Of a stretch of 64,000 bases of DNA, positions 1-7,507 are shown in pieces. The translations under genes and the position numbers were made by a program. This DNA comes from JBEVOS01 sp044226655 (GTDB lineage Bacteria > Pseudomonadota > Alphaproteobacteria > Caulobacterales > Aquidulcibacteraceae), in contig JBGAGO010000005.1 in assembly GCA_044226655.1 (NCBI GenBank), positions 62,001 to 126,000 on the forward strand, in the 5' to 3' direction. Positions within the stretch are counted from its first letter, which is position 1. Each line of letters begins with the position of its first letter. The notes beneath the pieces are model-generated. The model was given only the letters and a program-made list of their open reading frames with translations, was not told the origin of the DNA and searched no databases.

Positions 1-821
1 GGGCCCGTGAAGGTTTGCCACCATTCTTCGAGCACCGGCGTGAGCGCGCCGCTGTCGAGATGGGCGCGCACGCCTTCCTCGAACGCGTGAAGGATGCCGA
101 TGCCGGCGATGGCCGCAGTGAGCCCGAGATTGCCGGCCGCGCCGCCGCGCATCAGCAAGGGGCCGGTCGGGTTGACGCGCACCTCTTCGCCGTCGCGCTC
201 AAACTCCCACGGCGCCAGCGCGCCGCTCGGAAACTGATAGCGCAAGCAGGCATGGGTCAGCAGATCGCGCGGATGATGCGGCGCGCCATGGCGCGCGAGA
301 TAGCTCGGCGCCGCGGCGGTTGCGAAACGCTGCGTGCGCGGCCCGATCGGCACGGCGATCATGTCCGCATCGAGCCGCTCCTCATAACGGATGCCGGCGT
401 CGCAGCCGGACGCTTGCAGGTCGCTGAAGCTTTCATCGACCAGCACGTCGAGCCGGATGTCGGGATAGGCCGCCAGAAAGCGCGGAACGATCGCCGGCAA
501 GACGAGCTGCGCGGCGACGGTCGGCACGTTGAGGCGCAAGGCGCCGGCGGGCCGGTCGCGATAGCCGTTCACCAGATCGAGCGCGGCGTCGATCTCGGCG
601 AAGGCCGGCGTCAGCCGCTCTAAGAGCCGCGCGCCGGCCTCTGTGGGCGCGACGCTGCGCGTGGTGCGGTTGAGCAGGCGCACGCCGAGCTGATCCTCCA
701 GCCGGCGCACCGTTTCCGAGAGCGCCGAGGCGCTTCGGCCGGTCTGGCGGGCGGCGTCCCGGAAGCCGCCCGCCTTCGCGACCTCAAGGAACGCGCTCAA
801 ATCCGCAGGTTCGATGGTCAT
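1..821 (-). CDS. LysR-family transcriptional regulator (3' end cut by window edge)
   Basis: Reading leftward from an ATG at 821-819 the frame stays open for 273 codons to the window edge, so the C-terminus is missing. Residues 5-62 form the LysR winged helix-turn-helix: LSAFLEVAKAGGF, then the recognition region SASALSETVRRLEDQLGVRLLNRTTR. The rest matches the effector-binding domain (PAGALRLNVP, a central CDAGIRYEERLD, and a late LEEWW typical of LysR C-termini). It is a DNA-binding regulator with an unknown small-molecule ligand. It is divergent from an SDR reductase across 98 bp, the usual LysR arrangement, so that reductase is the likely target. The family is clear; the ligand is not. Confidence 0.9.
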   Translation of the reverse strand, partial: MTIEPADLSAFLEVAKAGGFRDAARQTGRSASALSETVRRLEDQLGVRLLNRTTRSVAPTEAGARLLERLTPAFAEIDAALDLVNGYRDRPAGALRLNVPTVAAQLVLPAIVPRFLAAYPDIRLDVLVDESFSDLQASGCDAGIRYEERLDADMIAVPIGPRTQRFATAAAPSYLARHGAPHHPRDLLTHACLRYQFPSGALAPWEFERDGEEVRVNPTGPLLMRGGAAGNLGLTAAIAGIGILHAFEEGVRAHLDSGALTPVLEEWWQTFTG

Positions 822-834
822 TGTTCGTCACGCC

Positions 835-868
835 GCACAAGCTGTGCCGATTGTGCCGGATTGTCTCG
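835..868. promoter_or_regulatory. Candidate LysR operator between divergent genes
   Basis: The 98-bp gap holds a palindrome GCACA-AGC-TGTGC at 835-847, 14 bp upstream of the lysR start. It is followed by repeated TTGTGCCG/GATTGT half-sites up to about 868. ACAA at 837-840 also pairs with TTGT at 851-854. LysR regulators normally bind dyads in such intergenic regions and control both directions. The symmetry is seen directly; binding is inferred. Confidence 0.35.
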
Positions 869-919
869 CGCGGGCGCAAGCGTAGATGACGCGCAGGCGC
901 AAACGAAGGGACATCCGAG

Positions 920-1678
920 ATGACTGAACGCAAAATCGCGATCGTGACCGGCGGCAGCCGCGGCCTCGGGCGCAGCACGGTGGAGAGCCTCGCCCGGCGC
1001 GGCGCCGATGTGATCTTCACCTACAACGCCAACAAGGCCGAAGCGGACAAGGTGGTCGGCTTGGCCGCTGAAGCGGGGGCCAAGGCCATCGCGCTCCAGC
1101 TCGATACAGGCGACACGCGCGCGTTCGACGGCTTCGTCGCGCGCGTCAAAGAGGCGCTGGCGGCGCTCGGCGCTGAGCGCTTCGACTTCCTCGTCAACAA
1201 TGCGGGAATTTCCTCCAATAAGGGCTTTCTCGACGCCACGGAAGAGGACCTCGACGCGCTCTACAACGTGCACTTCAAGGGCGTTTTTTTCCTCAGCCAG
1301 AAGCTTGCGCCCCTGATCAACGATGGCGGGCGGATCGTGAATATCTCAACGGGGTTGACGCGCTTCGCCTCGCCCGGCCGCGCCGCCTATGGATCGATCA
1401 AGGGCGCAGTCGAAGTGCTGACGCGCTACATGGCGCAGGAACTCGGTTACCGGAAGATCGCCGTCAATGTGGTGGCGCCGGGCGCCATCGCCACGGATTT
1501 CAGCGGCGGGATGGTGCGCGACAATCCTGGCGTCAACGCAATGGTGGCGAGCCACACCGCGCTCGGCCGCGCCGGCGTGCCCGACGATATCGGCCCGATG
1601 ATCGCCGCGCTGCTGTCGGAGGACAATCGCTGGGTCAACGCGCAGCGCATCGAGGTCTCCGGCGGCATGTGGCTATGA
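920..1678 (+). CDS. SDR-family NAD(P)-dependent oxidoreductase
   Basis: A classical short-chain dehydrogenase/reductase of 252 residues. The cofactor loop TGGSRGLG lies at residues 10-17, NNAG at 93-96, the catalytic Ser at 143 and the Y157-x-x-x-K161 pair. The C-terminus ends SGGMWL, similar to 3-oxoacyl-ACP reductase-like SDRs. The start at 920 follows an AAGGGA ribosome site. It reduces a carbonyl or oxidises an alcohol with NAD(P)H, but sequence does not fix the substrate. The divergent LysR gene probably regulates it, which suggests an inducible catabolic or detoxifying role rather than fatty acid synthesis; the window has a separate fabG in the fatty acid cluster. Confidence 0.92.
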   Translation: MTERKIAIVTGGSRGLGRSTVESLARRGADVIFTYNANKAEADKVVGLAAEAGAKAIALQLDTGDTRAFDGFVARVKEALAALGAERFDFLVNNAGISSNKGFLDATEEDLDALYNVHFKGVFFLSQKLAPLINDGGRIVNISTGLTRFASPGRAAYGSIKGAVEVLTRYMAQELGYRKIAVNVVAPGAIATDFSGGMVRDNPGVNAMVASHTALGRAGVPDDIGPMIAALLSEDNRWVNAQRIEVSGGMWL

Positions 1679-1736
1679 GGCCCGCGCCAGCGCTAGGAAG
1701 GGCGCCGGCGATGTGCTTCATGGACGGGCGGGAGCG

Positions 1737-2327
1737 ATGCCCATGCAGCAATTCTTGTTCGAGGGTTTCGAGGGTTTCGAGGAAACCAAGCGCCGGGACG
1801 GGTTGTTCTTCGCGCTCGTTCCGGACGCGGCGAGCGCCGCGCGCATTGCGGTGATCGGGCGTGCGCTCAAGCAAAGGCATGGATTGAGCGGCAAGCTGAT
1901 CGACGCCGATCGCTTGCACGTCACGCTCGACTATCTTGGCAATTATCACGGTTTGCCGCGCGACTTGGTCGCCGCTGTGCGGCAAGCGGGGGATTTCGTT
2001 GCGGCCGCATCGTTCCATATCGCATTCGATCGCGCGGCGAGTTTCGTCGGCAAGCCGGCGAACAGGCCTTTCGTGTTGTTGGGCGACGAAGGAACCGCCG
2101 GCATCGCGGCATTTCAACAAACGCTCCGCGCCGCGATGGCGAAGGCGGGGTTCGTGCACCGGAGCAAGTCGTATACGCCGCATATGACGCTGCTCTATGA
2201 CGATCAACTCGTCGCCGAGCGCGCCGTCGCGCCGATCGGATGGCGCGCAAAGGAGTTTGCGCTTGTGCATTCCCTGCGTGGTCAGGGGCGGCACGTCATC
2301 CTCGCGCGCTGGCCGCTGCAGGGTTAG
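1737..2327 (+). CDS. thpR: 2'-5' RNA ligase / cyclic phosphodiesterase family protein (2H superfamily)
   Basis: A 196-residue protein with the two HxT signatures of 2H phosphoesterases: H61-V-T63 in LHVTLDYLG and H149-M-T151 in YTPHMTLLY. Bacterial members (LigT/ThpR) hydrolyse 2',3'-cyclic nucleotides and can join 2'-5' RNA ends; the physiological role is poorly known. I place the start at 1737 because GGGAG sits just upstream; an in-frame ATG at 1743 is also possible. The N-terminus holds a short near-repeat, FEGFEGFEE. The gene ends against the convergent ArsR gene with a four-base overlap. Family assignment is firm; the symbol is by family. Confidence 0.88.
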   Translation: MPMQQFLFEGFEGFEETKRRDGLFFALVPDAASAARIAVIGRALKQRHGLSGKLIDADRLHVTLDYLGNYHGLPRDLVAAVRQAGDFVAAASFHIAFDRAASFVGKPANRPFVLLGDEGTAGIAAFQQTLRAAMAKAGFVHRSKSYTPHMTLLYDDQLVAERAVAPIGWRAKEFALVHSLRGQGRHVILARWPLQG

Positions 2328-2698
2328 TTCCGCTTCTTCTTGGGCGTCCGCTTCGCCGGCGCCTGCAGGCCGGCGAGCAGCGCGTCCAGCTGATCGAAGC
2401 GCGCATCCCAATGCGCGCGATAGGCTTCGATCCAGGCGTTCGCTTCGGCGAGCGGCTTGCCTTCGAGCTTGCACGGACGCGTCTGCGCCTCGCGCGAGCG
2501 GCTGATGAGGCCCGCGCGCTCAAGCACTTTGAGATGTTTGGAAATCGCCGGCTGGCTCATCGCGAAGGGCTGGGCGAGTTCGGTGACAGTGGCTTCGCCC
2601 TTGGCCAGCCGCGCCAGAATGGCCCGGCGGGTCGGATCGGAGAGGGCGGCGAAGGTGGCGTCGAGGCGGGCGGATTGTGCGGGCATTAAATAACCCAT
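2324..2698 (-). CDS. ArsR/SmtB-family HTH transcriptional regulator
   Basis: About 124 residues. The winged helix core is typical of the ArsR subfamily often paired with AHSA1/SRPBCC proteins: LDATFAALSDPTRRAILARLAKGEATVTELAQ, then the recognition helix MSQPAISKHLKVLERAGLI. There are no metal-binding Cys clusters such as ELCVCDL, so a metal sensor is unlikely. No SRPBCC partner is present nearby. The start is uncertain: ATG at 2698 or at 2686. Neither has a good ribosome site, and a dyad overlaps the first. It ends in a shared four-base stop overlap with the convergent RNA ligase gene. A lysine/arginine-rich tail closes the protein. Confidence 0.88.
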   Translation of the reverse strand: MGYLMPAQSARLDATFAALSDPTRRAILARLAKGEATVTELAQPFAMSQPAISKHLKVLERAGLISRSREAQTRPCKLEGKPLAEANAWIEAYRAHWDARFDQLDALLAGLQAPAKRTPKKKRN

Positions 2699-2703
2699 TG
2701 GTT
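2692..2703. promoter_or_regulatory. Candidate ArsR operator, AACC-N4-GGTT
   Basis: An inverted repeat AACC-CATT-GGTT spans the upstream possible ATG of the arsR-like gene. Dyads of this size at the start of an arsR-type gene usually mean autorepression. If it is a true operator, the downstream ATG at 2686 becomes the better start. Direct evidence is only the dyad. Confidence 0.35.
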
Positions 2704-2774
2704 TTTGATACGTAAGAATTGGAAAGCGCGGCGGCTCTGGTCAAGCCTGCGCTCTGTCATTTAGCCTCCTGCTT

Positions 2775-3128
2775 ATGGCGGTCACGATCTACGGAATCAA
2801 AACCTGCGACACGATGAAGAAGGCGCGCGATTGGCTCGACGCGCATGGCGTGGCGTACGCGTTCCATGATTATCGCGCTGAGGGCATCGACAAGGCCCGG
2901 CTCGAGCGCTGGGTGAAGGAGCTCGGCTGGGAGAAAGTGCTCAACCGCGCCAGCACGACCTTCAAAGCGCTGCCGGAGAGCAAGAAGCAGACCCTCGACG
3001 CCGCCAAGGCGATCGCGCTGATGCTCGCCGAGCCGACGATGATCAAGCGCCCCGTGCTCGACATCGGCCGCGCGCGCATCCTGGGCTTCAAGCCGGACAT
3101 CTACGCCGCCGCTTTCAAAGCGGACTAG
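2775..3128 (+). CDS. Spx/ArsC-family thioredoxin-fold reductase (YffB-like)
   Basis: 117 residues matching the ArsC/Spx/MgsR family, YffB subgroup. The N-terminus MAVTIYGIKTCDTMKKARDWL holds a single catalytic-type Cys at 11, followed by the family pattern of a charged middle and PVLDIGRARILGFKPDIY near the end. True arsenate reductases carry further residues and usually sit in ars operons; here there is none, so a thiol reductase role with unknown substrate is more likely. It is divergent from the ArsR-like regulator across a 76-bp gap, which could mean shared control. Confidence 0.88.
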   Translation: MAVTIYGIKTCDTMKKARDWLDAHGVAYAFHDYRAEGIDKARLERWVKELGWEKVLNRASTTFKALPESKKQTLDAAKAIALMLAEPTMIKRPVLDIGRARILGFKPDIYAAAFKAD

Positions 3129-3244
3129 GCAAGATTTGCGTGCATGCCCGGCGAGAGCTGCCGGCTGTTGGCGCGGGCGCAGCGGCGCGGCGCTGATAAA
3201 TCAAGCCTCTTCTGGCGGCGCGGAAATTGCGGGCGCTGGGGGCG

Positions 3245-3697
3245 ATGGCGATTGGCGATCTCACCGCGCTGACGGGACTGAACCTCACCAGCATCACGCC
3301 GCCGCTCGCGCGCGTCGGCGATTTCGCGATCGCGGCGGAGAGCAAGGACGCGGCGCGCCCAGCCGCGGATGCGGCGCAGGTGTTCTATGACGCGCATGCT
3401 GGCGCCGCCGCTTCCGTTCAGACTCAGCTCGCCGCCGCCGAGCAGCCCAGTCCGGCCGAGCGCACGCGCCAGGAATTTCTGGATTACGTGCACAAATCGC
3501 CGATCGAGCGGCTGCGCGATCAGGTGCTCGGCAGCCTCGGGCTTAGCGAGGACAGCCTCGCCGCCATGGCGCCGGACGAGCGCGCCGCCATCGAGGACAA
3601 AATCCGCAAGCTGATCGAGGAAAAGATCCGCGAAGCCATGAAAGAAAAGGGCATGGACCCCGATGGTCCGCGCCAGGCTGCGGACGTCCTGGCCTAG
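3245..3697 (+). CDS. Hypothetical protein with charged C-terminal helix
   Basis: 150 residues of unknown family. The start at 3245 follows a GGGGGCG ribosome site; an upstream in-frame ATG at 3227 lacks one. The N-terminal third is Ala/Ser-rich and low in complexity. The C-terminal half holds the better conserved-looking part: SPIERLRDQVLGSLGLSE, then a highly charged helix (residues about 110-140) rich in Glu, Lys and Arg. There is no signal peptide or membrane segment. Codon use matches its neighbours. I recognise similar tails in alphaproteobacterial hypothetical proteins but assign no function. Confidence 0.7.
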   Translation: MAIGDLTALTGLNLTSITPPLARVGDFAIAAESKDAARPAADAAQVFYDAHAGAAASVQTQLAAAEQPSPAERTRQEFLDYVHKSPIERLRDQVLGSLGLSEDSLAAMAPDERAAIEDKIRKLIEEKIREAMKEKGMDPDGPRQAADVLA

Positions 3698-3826
3698 CGC
3701 GCCGGGCCGCCCGACCGCCCACCCGCCTCATTTTCGCCGCAGCGCATCCAAACGGGGCCTGGCCCGCATCTTTTGGATGAAGCGGCTGAAACGGGCCGCG
3801 CGGAACGAGAGACCGGAGAAACTCAC

Positions 3827-3913
3827 ATGTTTATCGAAAGCTATGTCATGCTTTTGCTGATGGCGGCTGCGTTCGTGGGGCCGTTGGCCCTGATGACGTG
3901 GACTCGGTCGTAA
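3827..3913 (+). CDS. 28-residue single-pass membrane microprotein
   Basis: An ATG at 3827 preceded by GGAGAA at good spacing opens 28 codons. The product starts MFIESYVMLLLMAAAF and ends TWTRS: one hydrophobic helix (about residues 6-24) with a basic C-terminal end. It ends 24 bp before the DUF6249 gene, which has its own strong GGGGAGG site, so it looks like the first gene of the sigma-factor cassette. Function is unknown; it could be a leader peptide or a small membrane regulator. Support is the ribosome site, position and hydrophobic pattern only. Confidence 0.5.
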   Translation: MFIESYVMLLLMAAAFVGPLALMTWTRS

Positions 3914-3937
3914 ATCCGGGCCTGGGGAGGACGGGAG

Positions 3938-4321
3938 ATGGAAGGAATTGTGGTGCCGATCGCGCTGTTCGGCATGATCGCGGCGATCGTTTTCGCGTCG
4001 GTCTGGGGCGGGGTGCAGAACCGCCGGGCCGCCGCCGACGCCATCAAGAAGGCCATTGAGGCCGGTCAGACGCTCGATCCCGAAACGATCAGCGCGCTTT
4101 ACCGGCCGGCCAGGGCGGCCGCGCAGGACCTCCGGGGCGGCGTCGTGCTCTGCGCGCTGGCGCTCGGCTTCGTGGCGGCGGGCGGCATTTACTACTTCAA
4201 CCGCGGCGGCGGGGAGGGCGACGGCGTGTTCGGCTTCTTCATCGCGGCCGTGATTATTGGCTCGATTGGCGTAGGCCAGCTCATTGCCGGTTTGCTGCGT
4301 CAGCCTAAGAAGGAAGGGTGA
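3938..4321 (+). CDS. DUF6249-like small inner-membrane protein
   Basis: 127 residues with three predicted membrane helices (about 4-24, 67-86 and 97-119). Between the first and second lies a cytoplasmic stretch with NRRAAADAIKKAIEAGQTLDPETISAL, the pattern of DUF6249-type proteins found next to ECF sigma factors. A strong GGGGAGG site precedes the ATG. Its stop overlaps the sigma-factor GTG start by four bases (GTGA), so the two are translationally coupled. It may sense envelope conditions or hold the sigma factor; that is inference from linkage. The DUF name is by recollection of pattern, not by a search. Confidence 0.8.
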   Translation: MEGIVVPIALFGMIAAIVFASVWGGVQNRRAAADAIKKAIEAGQTLDPETISALYRPARAAAQDLRGGVVLCALALGFVAAGGIYYFNRGGGEGDGVFGFFIAAVIIGSIGVGQLIAGLLRQPKKEG

Positions 4322-4854
4322 GTGGGCCCGACGAGGAACTGGCGCGAGAGGCGAAGCGCGGGTCGCAGCGCGCATTCGAAAGCCTCGTGCGGCGGAACCA
4401 GAGCCTCGTCCGCGGCTTCCTGCGCCGGATGGCGCCGGACGCGGCCACCGCCGACGATTTGGCCCAGGAGACGTTCGTAATGGCCTGGCGCAAGATCGGG
4501 TCCTATGAGGAAAAGGGGTCGTTCCGCGGCTGGCTGTGCCGGATCGCCTACACCCAATTCCTCCAGAACCGCCGATCGGCGCAAAGCGCGCTCCGGCGCG
4601 ACACGGCGGCCTTCGCCGAAATGGACCAGGAGGTCAGCGAAGGGGCCGGCGTGGAGGCCAGGATCGACCTGGAACGGGCCATGAAAGTGCTCTCGCCGGA
4701 GCAAAGGGCGGCCGTTTCGCTCTGCTACGGGGAAGGCATGAGCCATTCTGAAGCTGCTGAGGCTTTGGGCTTGCCATTGGGGACTGTTAAGTCCCATGTT
4801 TTAAGAGGCCGGGAGCGTATGCTCGCCGCGCTGCGCGAAAAGGAAGCGTCATGA
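4318..4854 (+). CDS. ECF-type RNA polymerase sigma factor
   Basis: 178 residues with both ECF core domains. Region 2 spans about residues 18-90, with the family ATADDLAQETFVMAWRKI and SFRGWLCRIAYTQFLQNRR. Region 4 spans about 122-172, with LSPEQRAAVSLCYGEGMSHSEAAEALGLPLGTVKSHVLRGRERM. It starts with GTG overlapping the upstream stop and ends in an ATGA overlap with the next gene. No zinc-binding anti-sigma factor follows; the partner is presumably one of the flanking membrane proteins. It redirects RNA polymerase to an unknown envelope- or stress-type regulon. Confidence 0.95.
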   Translation: MSGPDEELAREAKRGSQRAFESLVRRNQSLVRGFLRRMAPDAATADDLAQETFVMAWRKIGSYEEKGSFRGWLCRIAYTQFLQNRRSAQSALRRDTAAFAEMDQEVSEGAGVEARIDLERAMKVLSPEQRAAVSLCYGEGMSHSEAAEALGLPLGTVKSHVLRGRERMLAALREKEAS

Positions 4855-5186
4855 GCGAAGACCGCGATGAAGCTTTGCTGCAGTCCCTGTTTGCGGACGC
4901 CGCCCGTGCGCCCATGGGCGACGAGACGTTCGTGCAGGGCGTCATGGGCCGGGTGTCGGACCATACGGCGCGGACGCAAGCCCGGGTGACCACCTTGGCC
5001 TGGGCCGGCGGCGCGGTCGCCGCCTTCCTGGCCGCCACCAATTTCACGGCCATCGTGGCCGAAATCTCCAAGGCGTTCGCCGATGTGAATTTGAGCGGCG
5101 TGCCGGCTCTGGGCGGCGGCGCCAGCGTCCTCCTCCTGGTCGCCGCTGTGGCGGGCGGAGCCTATCTGTTCAGCGACCGGGCCTAA
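4851..5186 (+). CDS. Small two-helix membrane protein, possible anti-sigma factor
   Basis: 111 residues, ATGA-coupled to the sigma-factor gene. The N-terminal 45 residues are soluble and acidic then basic (DEALLQSLFADAARAPMGDETFVQGVMGRV), followed by membrane helices at about 47-69 and 90-107. An acidic cytoplasmic head joined to membrane helices, encoded directly after an ECF sigma gene, is the usual layout of an anti-sigma factor. It lacks the HxxxCxxC zinc motif of the common ZAS class. The anti-sigma role is inferred from context. Confidence 0.8.
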   Translation: MSEDRDEALLQSLFADAARAPMGDETFVQGVMGRVSDHTARTQARVTTLAWAGGAVAAFLAATNFTAIVAEISKAFADVNLSGVPALGGGASVLLLVAAVAGGAYLFSDRA

Positions 5187-5219
5187 GCCTTCGCACCTGC
5201 AAAATTTGCGTAATTTGGA

Positions 5220-5243
5220 CGGCGGCGCATGCGCCGCCGTTTT
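5220..5243 (+). terminator. Rho-independent terminator after the sigma-factor cassette
   Basis: A perfect palindrome at 5220-5239 (CGGCGGCG arms around CATG) is followed at once by TTTT at 5240-5243. It lies 34 bp after the stop of the last cassette gene and well before the next start, so it should end the sigma-factor transcript. Confidence 0.7.
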
Positions 5244-5376
5244 CCTGCCGCAGCGCGCGCTTAACCGCAGGCAAGAACAGCTCGGGCGCGTTGCCCGGGG
5301 AAGCGGGCGCCGCTAGCGTGCCGCCCGCTTCGTCCCCGAGGATGAGCGCTGAGCCGGGGCGGCAAGGGATGGGCGC

Positions 5377-6102
5377 GTGACCAATCAGGACAACACGATC
5401 TTCGAGGAAGTCGAAGAAAGCCTGCGCCAGGATCGCTACCTCGCCTTCTTCAGGAAATACGGCCTTCTCATCGCCGCGGGCGTGGTTGCGGTGCTGCTCG
5501 GCATTCTGGGCGTGCGCGCCTTTCAGAGCTGGCAGGTGAATTCGGCGCGCCAGCACGCCGACACCTTCGCCGCCGCCGAACAATTGCTCGCCAAAGGCGA
5601 TTCCAAGGGCGCCAGCGCCGCGTTCGATCAGCTGTCGAAAACCGGCCCGCAAACTTATCGCGTGATGGCCATGATGGACCGCGCGGCCACTCTCGAAGCG
5701 CAAGGCGATATGCAGGGCGCGCTGGCGCAATTCGACGCCGCGGCCGCAGCCGCGCAGGACCACACCTTGCGCGACAGTGCGCGCCTGCGCGCCGCCTATC
5801 TCGCCGCGGAGACGCAGGATTTCCAGGCCGTGCGCGCGCGCCTCCAGCCGCTCATCGATGCGGGCGGGCCGATTTCGTACATGGCCAAGGAGCTGCTCGG
5901 CGTTGAGGCTTGGGAGGCCGGCGACACTGCGCTGGCGCGCTCGACGCTCGAGAATTTGCAGCTCGCCTTCGATGCGCCCGATCCGGTGCGTCAGCGCGCG
6001 CAGCTGGTGCTCAACGTGATGGGCCCCGCGCCCGAACAACCCGCCGCGCCCGCAACGCCGGCGCAAGCGCCGCCTGCGCCCCGTCCCGGAGATACGAAAT
6101 GA
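5377..6102 (+). CDS. Membrane-anchored TPR protein, YfgM-like
   Basis: 241 residues starting at GTG 5377. A short cytoplasmic head (FEEVEESLRQDRYLAFFRKYG) leads into one membrane helix at about 29-49, then a periplasmic Ala-rich helical domain with TPR-like repeats and a Pro/Ala tail. This is the layout of YfgM, an accessory protein of the SecYEG translocon that works with periplasmic chaperones. Gene order supports it: yfgM-bamB-der is also the order in E. coli. Its stop overlaps the bamB ATG (ATGA). The start codon is the only one in frame with a reasonable upstream context. Confidence 0.85.
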   Translation: MTNQDNTIFEEVEESLRQDRYLAFFRKYGLLIAAGVVAVLLGILGVRAFQSWQVNSARQHADTFAAAEQLLAKGDSKGASAAFDQLSKTGPQTYRVMAMMDRAATLEAQGDMQGALAQFDAAAAAAQDHTLRDSARLRAAYLAAETQDFQAVRARLQPLIDAGGPISYMAKELLGVEAWEAGDTALARSTLENLQLAFDAPDPVRQRAQLVLNVMGPAPEQPAAPATPAQAPPAPRPGDTK

Positions 6103-7463
6103 GCCGCCTTTCTCCCTTGGCCCTGATGGCGGCGGTTGCTGCATTGTCGGCCTGCTCCAGCGTCGGCCGTGTGGCCAGCGCCGTGAACCCGTTCGATGGC
6201 GGCGATCGCGCGGCCGCATCGCCGAGCGTGCCGCAAGACGGGCGAATCTCGATCCTCACCTTTGAGCAGGATTTGGCGCCGTCGCCGGAATTGTCGGGCC
6301 ACGCGATCGTGCCGCCCGCGCCCATCACGCTCAACAGCTGGAACAATCCGGGCGGCACGGCGGACAATTCGCCGGGCAACAGCATCGGCTCGGGCGGGCT
6401 CGAGATCGCCTGGCGCGAAAGCCTGGGCGCGGGATCGAACAAGAATACGCGCCTGTCCGCGCCGCCGGTGATCGCCGAAGGCAAGCTGTTCTTCCTCAAT
6501 GCCGATCAAGAGGTGGTCGCGCTCGACGTCTCTAACGGCCACCGCCTCTGGTCGCATCGCATGCGGCCCGAACACACGCGCGACCGCAACGCGATCGGCG
6601 GCGGCGTGGCGGCCGAAGGCGGCCGCGTGTTCGTGACGACGGGCTATGGCACGTTGGTCGCGCTCGACGCCAATACCGGCGATCAGGTTTGGAGCGTGCA
6701 GGGCGATGCGCCGTTCCATTCAGCGCCCACCGTGCTCAACGCGCGCGTCTATGCGGTGTCGAACGACAGCCAATTGCTGGCGGTCGATGCGGGCGATGGG
6801 CGCATCCTGTGGAATTATTCCGCCATCGCCGAGCCGGCGCGCATCCTCGCGGCGTCGAGCCCCGCGGTCGATGGCGACAGCGTGATCGCGCCGTTCGCCT
6901 CGGGCGAGGTCGTGGCGCTGCTCACGGCCAATGGCCGCCGCCTCTGGGTCGATGCGCTGTCGCGCACGGGCCGGCTCACCTCGCTCTCTGCGATCAACGA
7001 CATCGCGGGCCGGCCGGTGGTGGAGAACGGCGTCGTCTACGCCGCGAGCCATTCGGGCGTGCTGGCGGCGATCGATCTGCGCACCGGCCAGCGCATGTGG
7101 GCGCGCAGCTTCGCCTCGACGCAGACGCCCTGGATCTCCGGCGACGTGCTCTACGCCATCAACACCGACGGCGAATTGGCGGCGTTCGACCGCACCAACG
7201 GCAATGTCTATTGGGTCAAACAGCTGCGCCGCTTCGAGGATGAGCATGATCGCCGCGGCCGCGTGGCGTGGACTGGGCCGATCATGGTCGGCAATGTCCT
7301 CTACCTCGCCAATTCGCTGGGCGAGGTGGTGACGGTGGCGCCGCAGACCGGCGATATCGGCACCACGCGGGATGTGGGCTCGCCCGTATTCATCCCGCCG
7401 ATCGCCGCCAGCGGCCAGATCTACGTCGTCACCGACGATGCGCGCCTGATCGCGCTGCATTAA
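6099..7463 (+). CDS. bamB: Outer-membrane protein assembly lipoprotein BamB
   Basis: 454 residues. The start at 6099 overlaps the upstream stop and gives a lipoprotein signal: MSRLSPLALMAAVAALSAC with the lipidated Cys at 19. The mature part is a PQQ-type beta propeller with repeated units such as VVALDVSNGHRLWSH, LVALDANTGDQVWS and LAAIDLRTGQRMWAR. BamB supports BamA in folding outer-membrane barrels. An alternative upstream in-frame start would destroy the signal peptide, so it is rejected. The neighbouring envelope genes surA and lptD serve the same machinery. Confidence 0.95.
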   Translation: MSRLSPLALMAAVAALSACSSVGRVASAVNPFDGGDRAAASPSVPQDGRISILTFEQDLAPSPELSGHAIVPPAPITLNSWNNPGGTADNSPGNSIGSGGLEIAWRESLGAGSNKNTRLSAPPVIAEGKLFFLNADQEVVALDVSNGHRLWSHRMRPEHTRDRNAIGGGVAAEGGRVFVTTGYGTLVALDANTGDQVWSVQGDAPFHSAPTVLNARVYAVSNDSQLLAVDAGDGRILWNYSAIAEPARILAASSPAVDGDSVIAPFASGEVVALLTANGRRLWVDALSRTGRLTSLSAINDIAGRPVVENGVVYAASHSGVLAAIDLRTGQRMWARSFASTQTPWISGDVLYAINTDGELAAFDRTNGNVYWVKQLRRFEDEHDRRGRVAWTGPIMVGNVLYLANSLGEVVTVAPQTGDIGTTRDVGSPVFIPPIAASGQIYVVTDDARLIALH

Positions 7464-7507
7464 CGGCCCGGCGCGACAGACAGGCCCGTACGTCCTAGAT
7501 AAGGGCC

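Noticed and set aside
3802..3806. GGAAC as an ECF -35 element before the sigma cassette
   Set aside because: No CGT-type -10 lies 16-17 bases downstream, and the site is too close to the first start codon.
4788..4805. TTAA-N10-TTAA resembling a CtrA site
   Set aside because: The spacing is 10 rather than 7 and it lies inside the sigma-factor coding region.
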